Below, piece after piece: positions 57,013 to 64,000 of a stretch of DNA of 64,000 nucleotides. Source of the stretch: Manis javanica. Its lineage: Eukaryota; Chordata; Mammalia; Pholidota; Manidae. The translations under genes were made by a program, and so were the position numbers. How positions within the stretch are numbered: position 1 is the first letter of the stretch; each line of letters opens with the position of its first letter. The stretch covers positions 36,522,001 to 36,586,000 of the forward strand of contig NC_133158.1 in NCBI RefSeq assembly GCF_040802235.1. The letters are read 5' to 3'. The notes below the pieces were generated by a model, which did not search any database, was not told the DNA's origin, and worked only from the letters and a program-made list of their open reading frames with translations.

Positions 57013-57588
57013 TCAGTATTTGTTGTTCCTAGTCTTTTTGATGTTGGCCATCCTTACTGGTGTGAGGTGATATCTCATTGTGGTTTTAATTTGCATTTCC
57101 CTGATGATTAGTGATGTGGAGCATCTTTTCATGTGCCTGTTGGCCATCTGAATTTCTTCTTTGGAGAAGTGTCTCTTCATATCCTCTGCCCATTTTTTAA
57201 TAGGGTTATTTGCTTCTTGGGTGTTGAGGCGTGTGAGTTCTTTATATATTTTGGATGTTAACCCCTTGTCGGATACGTCATTTACAAATATATCCTCCCA
57301 TACTGTAGGATGCCTTTTTGTTCTGCTGATGGTGTCCTTCTTTTGTTTCCCTTGCCTGAGGAGATGTGTGAAAAAGTTGCTCATGTTTATATTCAAGAGA
57401 TTTTTGCCTATGTTTTCTTCTAAGAGTTCTATGGTTTCATGATTTACATTCAGGTCTTTGATCCATTTTGAGTTTACTTTTGTGTAGGGGGTTAGACAGT
57501 AATCCACTTTCATTCTCTTACATGTAGCTGTCCAGTTTTGCCAACACCAGCTGTTCAAGAGGCTGTTGTTTCCCCATTGTATGTCCAT
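57013..57588 (-). pseudogene. L1 ORF2 C-terminal fragment
   Basis: A 191-residue frame with the L1 ORF2 C-terminal character, for example WIKDLNVNHETIELLEENIG, then NKPIKKWAEDM-like (NNPIKKWAEDMKRHFSKEEI) and [10 protein letters not shown]. It is separated from the RT fragment by a frame break at about 57589-57782. Confidence 0.85.
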
Positions 57589-57782
57589 GGCTCCTTTATC
57601 ATATATTAATTGACCAGATGTGCTTGGGTTTATATCTGGGCTCTCTAGTCTGTTCCATTAGTCTATGGGTCTGTTCTTATGCCAGTACCACATTGTCTTG
57701 ATTACTGTGGCTTTGTAGTAGAGCTTGAAGTTGGGGAGTGTAATTCCCTCAGCTTTATTCTTCCTTCTCAGGATTGCTTTGG

Positions 57783-58646
57783 CTATTTGGGGTCTACAAA
57801 TTTTAGAACTATCTGCTCTAGTTTGTTGAAGAATGCTGTTAGTATTTTGATAGGAATTGCATTGAATCTGTAGATTGCTTTAGGCAGGATGGACATTTTG
57901 ACAATATTAATTCTTCCTATCCATGAGCATGGGATGTGTTTCCATTTATTGGTATCTTCTTTAATTTCTCTCATGAGTGTCTTGTAGTTTTCAGGGTATA
58001 GGTCTTTCACTTCCTTGGTTAGGTTTATTCCTAGGTATTTTATTCTTTTTGATGTAACTGTGAATGGAATTGTTTTCCTGATTTCTCTCTCTGCTAGTTC
58101 ATCATTAGTGTACAGGAATGCCACAGATTTGTGTGTATTAATTTTATATCCTGCAAGTTTGCTGAAATCAGATATTAGATTTAGTAGTTTTAGAGTGGAT
58201 TCTTTAGGGTTTTTTATGTACAATATCATGTCATCTGCAAACAGTGACAGTTTAACTTGATCCTTACCAATCTGGAAGCCCTTTATTTCTTTGTGTTGTC
58301 TGCTTGCCATGACGAGGACCTCCAGAACTATGTTGAATAAAAGTGGGGAGAGTGGGCTTCCTTGTCTTGTTCCCAATCTTAAAGGAAAAGTTTTCAGCTT
58401 CTCGCTGTTAAGTATTACGTTGGCTGTGGGTTTGTCATATATGGCCTTTATTATGTTGAGGTACTTGCCCTCTATGCCCATTTTGTTGAGAGTTTTTATC
58501 ATGAATGGATGTTGAATTTTGTCGAATGCTTTTTCAGCATCTATGGAGATGATCATGTGGTTTTTATCCTTTTTGCTGATGTGGTGGATGATGTTGATGG
58601 ATTTTTGAATGTTGTACCATCCTTGCATCCCTGGAATAAAACCCAC
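57783..58646 (-). pseudogene. L1 ORF2 reverse transcriptase fragment
   Basis: A 288-codon open piece of L1 ORF2. Residues 32-44 carry [13 protein letters not shown], 94-105 carry [12 protein letters not shown], and 136-139 carry the catalytic FADD, the core fingers/palm motifs of L1 RT. Its N-terminal continuation (58647-58977) is out of frame and the endonuclease domain is missing. Long openness indicates a relatively young insertion compared with the other LINEs in the window. Not expected to be functional. Confidence 0.9.
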
Positions 58647-58977
58647 TTGATCATGATTATCTTTCTGATGTATTTTTGAATTGGGTTTGCTAATATTTTG
58701 TTGAGGATTTTTTCATCTATGCTCATCAGGGATATTGTTCTGTAATTTTCTTTTTTATGGTGTCTTTGCCTGGTTTTGGTATTAGAGTGATGCTGACCTC
58801 ATAGAATAGAATGAGTTTGGAAGTATTCCCTCTTCTTCTACTTTTTGGAAAACTTAAAGGAGGATGGGTATTAGGTCTTCACTAAATGTTTGATAAAATT
58901 CAGCAGTGAAGCCATCTGGTACAGGCATTTTTTCTTAGGTAGTTTTTTGAATACCAATTGCTGGTAATTGGTCTGTT

Positions 58978-58992
58978 CTGCTTAGGTTTCTT
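58978..58992. repeat. Right target-site duplication of the L1 insertion
   Basis: CTGCTTAGGTTTCTT, pairing with 56493-56507. Confidence 0.75.
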
Positions 58993-59169
58993 AATTTGAC
59001 AGAAGCTTTTCACATGTTGCTCTTCCTTCTCTGGCGGTCAAAGCTCTAACCGCCCCTCTACCTCCCAAAATACACAAAGGAGCAAAAGGTCCCAGGGGTA
59101 CCCCTGCACCAACCTATGGCTCCAGTCATCCACTCCTCTGCCCTGAGTCATCCACAGCTCCCCCTTACT

Positions 59170-59340
59170 CAGGGATCAAGTCAAAACTGTGCAGGCTCAC
59201 AAGGAGGCTGCCGGCCCAGGCCCGGCTGTTTCCCACATGCGTGCTGCAGGCTTCCTGGTGTTTCTTCCTCCACTGCTCCTCCTCCTTTCTCCTGTCCATC
59301 CCACAGTCATTTTTCCTGCCATCTCTACACAAAGCTGCTT
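59170..59340 (+). mobile_element. Possible L2 fragment (sense)
   Basis: 'ggctgccggcccaggcccgg' and 'gtgctgcaggcttcctggtg' are only loosely L2-like. Confidence 0.3.
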
Positions 59341-59884
59341 CCTCTACAGAACAAGGGTTTGCTGAATAAACAGGGCAGCAGAAGAAGGAAAGGAGGAAAG
59401 CTAGAGGCCTCCCCACTATAGCACAGAGCTGCACACGTGAACCAGAATGGCCCACCCAGCTCTTTTCCTGGGTATCAGCTCAGGCTCCTACACAGGATAA
59501 CCCCTCCAAGCCCCCCACTTTCGTCCCAAACATGACCTTGAATAGTCAAGATGATGCAAACTGCATCTGGAGTTCTCTGAGGAGGTGGGAAAGCCCTGAC
59601 TACCTTTTCACAAGGCAGGCACTTCTACAGGACATGGAAAACTATGATGGTACAAGGAAAATGTAGGACCAGAGCTTCTCTTTTAAAGTGAAGTTATTTG
59701 CAGTGTAGTGTTCCGACTGTACCTGGCCTCCCTTCATCTGGGACAAAATCCAGGTCGACAGACAGAACCCTTCTTGTGCCCACCTGCTCGGCCACCCTGC
59801 CCACCTGACTCCATCTGTGCGGTAAAGAGGGTGGGGCTGGAGCCACAAGGGCCCAGGCTATTCTCGGGCTTGCTGTATGCTGTC

Positions 59885-60005
59885 TCATAGGGCGGGCAGC
59901 TCATCTGTTTTCTCATCTGTAAAATGGGCACAAATCCCTACAGCACACAGCCGATAGGAGGATTAATGCCAGGTGAAGGGATGACATGTGGGAGAAGCTC
60001 CACAA
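59885..60005 (+). mobile_element. MIR fragment (sense)
   Basis: 'gttttctcatctgtaaaatgg' then 'gataggaggattaatgccagg'. Confidence 0.7.
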
Positions 60006-62280
60006 ATGCATGGCCTTCTCTCCTCACTGGCGGCCCCAATGACAAAGGCAAATGGTGGTGGCCCTGAGAGGTGCCTTGCCAGAGTCCTCATGGGCTCTGG
60101 GCTCAGGATGCTAGCAGAGCCTGTCCTAGTAATGAGAGGCATGTGTGGTGCTGACTCAGCGCCAGCCTGGCACAGGGTGAGCTTCCCCAGAAGTTGGCAT
60201 TGTCCCTGTTGCCCGGCTGGTGGCTCTAAGTGCGGGCACCCTGTACGGCCCTGGCTGCTCTGCCAGCTTGGTGCAGGGTGTTGCCCTCAGGCCCAGGGCC
60301 GGCCACCCCAGGTCAGCTCAACTGGGCTCCAGATCCTGAAGTGACTATGTCTGGATGCACACCAGGCCCAAGGCTCAGCTCAGGCCATATCAGATAGTTG
60401 GCAGGAGACGGGGCTTTTGGGGTTAATCCAACACTCCTCGCTCCTGAGGTCAAGCATGCCATGCTCCCTGTCAGGGTGGGTCCGTGAAATCACTGTGTCG
60501 AATGAAAACCAAAAGCCCTCCCAATCTTCCCGTAACTGGACCATGTTTCTAAGCTGGGGCCTCCTGCGATCAGGCAGCCAACCCCTTCCAGGAGCGTGGG
60601 CTTGGTTCCCAAGTGCCCAGAGTGGGCCCTTCCTAGGGGCACAGCTTCATCACCAACTGTGTGGCTGAAGATGGCCATGTGAGCTCTCTGGGCTGGTCCT
60701 CATCTGGCACCTGAGGCTGAGCAGAATATCTGTGTCCCAGATGGCTGGGACTGTGCCAGGCAGGACCAGATGGGGAGTGTTACACAGGGGGGCTCCATGT
60801 CCTCCACGTCCCCCATCAAAACACCTGCCTGGGTGGAGGACAGGGATTCACCCATGTCTCTCCTGGACTGTGAGGTCCTCAGGCAAGTCAGTGATCAGGG
60901 TGGTGCTAAGTCCCCGTACCCCTCTGCAGATAGGGGTTACAAACGCCACAGCCCGCCGCTCTTCCCCAAAGCTCCATCTCCTGTCTCTGTTCCGACTCCA
61001 GGCAATGGGCACAGCAGGGCCTTAGCCCTCAGCTCCTGCTGGCTCCCCTGCCTAGAGGCCTGCCCTGTCTCTCTGCCCAGCTGACGTGTCCCTTAAAAGG
61101 CAGCTCAAGCTGACTGTCCTCTTCTGCTTCTGTGTGCCCTGGGATGGGTCCCAGAATGTGTGACTGGCCCATCCATACGCCCTGAGGGTTCTGGCCGAGC
61201 ACACCACGAGGAAGGGAGGCTGCAGGCCATCCCCCAGCTCCCGTCCCAGTAATTCAGATGGTGGGCGTCCGGCAGGGAGGCCTAGAGATTGTACGGCAGA
61301 ACAGAAGCTTGGGATGACCTCTGCCTTGTCAGAAAACTGGAGTGGATGCCCCCTCCCCACTTCCCTTTTACATCTTCTAGACTGGGGTTCATAGAGCACT
61401 GGGCACGAGCACCCAGAAACACGAGCTGGTCCCCGCTAGACGTGCCTGCTGCACCATGTGAAAACACGTGGTCTCTGGCTCGCTGAGGGGCTGCACTGGG
61501 GAGCTGGGGCCCTGAAGGAGCGCAGTGAGCCCTGAGGGGGTGTTGGGGCAGGGGCACCGCTGGCCTGGGCACTCAGAGTGACGCCTCGGGAGCCCCACCC
61601 ACAGTGTTGGCCACAGGCTGAACCCTTTGCTGGCTGCTGAGGACCGCGGCAAGTCAGGCCATGGCTGCCCTCTGGAAACTCCCAGGCAAGGACAGTGTGA
61701 GCGAAGCGTGGAGGCGGGTGTGAGGGAAAGCACAGGAGAGGGGTCGTGGCACATGGAGGGCTGGCTGAGGCAGGGCAGGATGCGCCGGGAGCCCAGGGGT
61801 GCAGGCCAGATGCACGGCAACCATGGTGGCGGTCTGTGGCCGAGGCCATGACCTTCTGGGGTTCTCCCAAAGGACAGGACGAGACTGGAAACAAAAACAG
61901 AGGAAGAAGCTATGACTGGGAGCAGAGGGAAGAAAATGGAGCTCAGAGAAACGACTTCGTTGCTTGGGTTGTGTCCTTGAAATATGGGCTTGAAAGGATT
62001 CAAGCCAAAGCAATGGAGGGTTTAAAATGAGTACCTGCTGTGCCAGGCTCAGGCAGGACCAGCTGGGGGTGGGGAGGGTCCCAGCAGGCCCTTGGGGTCT
62101 CTGGCCTGGTCCCTGCTGCGGTTCCTCACTGGCCTTCCTGCCACTGACCACTGAGCACACCTGGGCCACGCCAACCTTCCCACCCCTCCCCCCTCTGGAG
62201 CAGTTTCAGGCTCTCGAGTCCAGCCTGGCAGCCCCCCAGGCTCGCAGTGGGCCTTCTCCTAGCTTCAGCCACACTGCCGG
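60006..62280. other. GC-rich non-coding stretch
   Basis: No supported exon. Several 60-200 residue frames overlap on both strands without splice support. Confidence 0.4.
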
Positions 62281-62284
62281 CGCC

Positions 62285-62500
62285 TACCCAATGTGCCCCG
62301 TGCCATCCCCTGGCTTCTCCAGCTCAGCTATGACACCTTCTGGAATGGCCAGGGTCCTTCTCAGGCATTCGCCTGCCTGTCCTCAGGGAGCTTCCTCTGG
62401 GGGCTGTGAGCTCCTTGAGGGGTGGCATGCAGGAGTCCCTCTCCTTGCCCCAGGCCCCAGCAGGGTGTGGCACGTGCATTTGCCAACAGGTGTTTACCAA
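62285..62500 (+). mobile_element. L2 fragment (sense)
   Basis: 'tgtgagctccttgaggggtgg' then 'agcagggtgtggcacgtgc' and 'caacaggtgtttacc'. Confidence 0.55.
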
Positions 62501-62629
62501 GTGTGCTGACTGTGCCTGTCCTCAAGCGGCCTACAGCGGGTACACCCGGTGGTCTGGGTGGACAGCGAGCCAACGGCATCAGAAGCGCCCAAGGACTGGG
62601 TGTGACTAGGTGTGTATTCTCTTCTAAAT

Positions 62630-62810
62630 GTGCTCTTATATTAATCCACTGAGCCACAACAACCCTGTAGTAAGTTTTATTATTTCCCCCAACTTAGACA
62701 TAGAGGAAACTGAGGCCCAGAGAGGTGAAGTCATTTGCCCAAGAACACCCAGCTAAGTAAGGGGTGAAGCTGGAACCATGACCCATTTGGGCTTGGGGAC
62801 CCAGTTCTCA
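62630..62810 (-). mobile_element. MIR SINE (antisense)
   Basis: 'agaggaaactgaggcccagag', 'tcatttgcccaagaacaccc' and 'gaagctggaaccatgaccc' in reverse MIR order. Confidence 0.85.
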
Positions 62811-62824
62811 CCATTTGACAAAGC

Positions 62825-63145
62825 GCCTCTTACAAGGGCCACAGGGAAGAACAGGGTGCTATGAGTGAGAAGACAGTTAGTGAGCGGCTTACAGAGATGG
62901 GGAGGACAAGGAAGGGGCCCTGAGTGACCTTTTAAGATGAGACCAGAGGAGGTATACGAGGAAACCGTGGGAAGAGGAGAGGAAGCAGTGCGGTGGGCAG
63001 AGGGGACGGTGTGTGCAAAGGCCCTGAGCAGGGAAGAAGTAGAGCTGGTGTGGCGGGGACAAAGGGTGAGGCGCCACCGGGGGTGTGTGTGGGGGTTACT
63101 TGGGCCTCAGTGGACTCTGAATGAATAAGTGAGTAAATGCATTCT
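62825..63145 (-). mobile_element. L2 3' region (antisense)
   Basis: 'gtgcaaaggccctgagcagg' with 'agctggtgtggcggggac', preceded by 'gtgaccttttaagatgagacc', and 'aatgaataagtgag' at the end. Confidence 0.7.
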
Positions 63146-64000
63146 AGACAGTTAGAGAAGGGAGCTGTGGACAGAAGGGGTCAGCGATGTCCTCTCCCAT
63201 ACTTCTTCTTGGGGACAATGACCTCCTGAAGCAAGCCGATCATTCAGAACTGTCTCTGATGCTGTCGTCATCACAGGCCCCAGAGAGGCCTCCCACCCCA
63301 CCTCCAGGGAGGACTGAGGCAGGGCCAAGCCCAACCACTGGAAGTGGAGCTGAGAAAGCTAGAGGCCTCAAGGCCTGGCAGGGGCCCAACAGGAAGCCAT
63401 CTGCCATGAGGATCCTCTGCCCAGTGGTTGGCACAGGGGTGAGCTGGGCCAAGCTGACGGGCTCGGTGCAGAAGCTGGGAGCACTGGGTGGGCCACACTG
63501 AGGCCTGGCGGGGGCTTCCAGAGGGCCTAGGAGTGTGGGGGTGGGAGGGCAAAGTGCAGAGGCCTGGGCCTCTTCCCAGCATTGCGATTTTTGACACACA
63601 CACTGCCACCACCTCTGTTGCTTGCTAGGCATTTCTTTAAATGAACTTATCAATTCAATCAGAAGTGTTATACACTACAGTAAGTGGAAACTCAGTATCC
63701 CTTGTCACCAACAGAGCACATGTTAAAACAGACTCGTGACAAGGAACACCCTCTGTAGGCCTGTTTGTGGACTGCCCTGAACCGTCGTGGGTGCCCTGGG
63801 GAGGGGGCATTCTCAAGGTGCTGCTCCCAGAGCTGCCTCCTGGCACTCCTCCCCTAGCCTGTTCTCCGACTGACTAACCTGCCCATCAGTGCTGCCTCTC
63901 TGGGCTCAGCCTCCCTGCCTGTGTCCCTCTGCCCAGGCACAGGTCACAGAGTTGCAGGCTGGGCTGGAGGACAGCCTCAGAGCCTAGCTGTGACCCTGCA
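63146..64000. other. GC-rich non-coding stretch at the window end
   Basis: No supported exon. The 63180-63300 segment is moderately unique and could be conserved; unresolved. Confidence 0.35.

Larger units (their letters stand above)
56508..58977 (-). mobile_element. 5'-truncated L1 LINE with a second L1 3' end in its tail (antisense)
   Basis: On the minus strand the order is partial ORF2 with reverse transcriptase, the C-terminal ORF2 region, 3' UTR (about 56700-56865), an A-rich tail (T-rich at about 56690-56702), then a second, different L1 3' UTR piece of about 180 bases (56515-56689) with its own poly(A). A 15-bp target-site duplication flanks the whole unit, so it behaves as one insertion plus a nested or transduced piece. 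ORF1, the 5' UTR and the endonuclease are absent. Confidence 0.9.

Noticed and set aside
57161..57442. Plus-strand peptide opposite the L1
   Set aside because: Antisense shadow of L1 ORF2.
1..64000. A novel defence, secretion or biosynthetic gene system
   Set aside because: No operonic gene cluster, no conserved multi-gene module and only one defensible coding exon; the window is mammalian intronic or intergenic DNA.

Overview
This window looks like nuclear DNA from a placental mammal. Every kilobase carries recognisable mammalian fossil repeats: MIR, L2 (CR1-family LINE), L1M, MER5A, and long degenerate L1 with the YADD-type reverse transcriptase motif. There are also CpG-poor bulk sequence, two CpG-rich islands and a (TG)n microsatellite. 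No prokaryotic operon, phage, CRISPR array, tRNA or rRNA is visible. No lineage-typical SINE (Alu, B1/B2, CanSINE, Bov-tA, ERE) was recognised. Together with the look of the youngest L1 3' ends at 56.5-56.9 kb, this is compatible with a SINE-poor laurasiatherian such as a pangolin. That species guess is an inference only.

Protein-coding content is very sparse. Only one exon can be defended: a minus-strand terminal exon at about 42.16-42.68 kb with a good splice acceptor, 62 in-frame codons, a stop, about 310 bases of 3' UTR and an AATAAA signal. I do not recognise the gene. Its other exons are not identified and should lie at higher coordinates or beyond the window. Nearly all other open frames are chance frames in GC-rich DNA or frames inside repeats.

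Layout: 0-4 kb is GC-rich intergenic or intronic DNA with one L1M relic. 4.5-12.5 kb is dense old repeats (L2 in both orientations, L1M, an LTR-like repeat) around two CAC/CAT triplet satellites and a (TG)n run. 12.5-17 kb is quiet, with an LTR-like segment and a conserved-looking SOX/octamer block. 17.5-18.1 kb is a CpG island. 18.5-26.8 kb is a repeat belt (L2, MIR, MER5A, L1M) interrupted by an AT-rich homeodomain/TCF/octamer island at 22.1-22.4 kb and a small CpG island at 23.4-23.6 kb. 27-28.8 kb holds a direct duplication of about 215 bp and a perfect CTCF core match. 29-42 kb is GC-rich with several AT-rich islands. 42.2-42.7 kb is the terminal exon. 43-56 kb is more L2/MIR, a 48-bp minisatellite and two large AT-rich islands (49.9-50.3 and 53.9-54.2 kb). 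56.5-59.0 kb is a 5'-truncated antisense L1 whose target-site duplication can be read. 59-64 kb is GC-rich with L2/MIR.

The strongest theme beyond repeats is a series of short AT-rich islands in otherwise GC-rich DNA, packed with TAATTA, SOX, forkhead, GATA, TCF and octamer motifs. With the candidate CTCF sites, this suggests a cis-regulatory landscape for a developmental regulator that may lie outside the window. I found no convincing new protein system.
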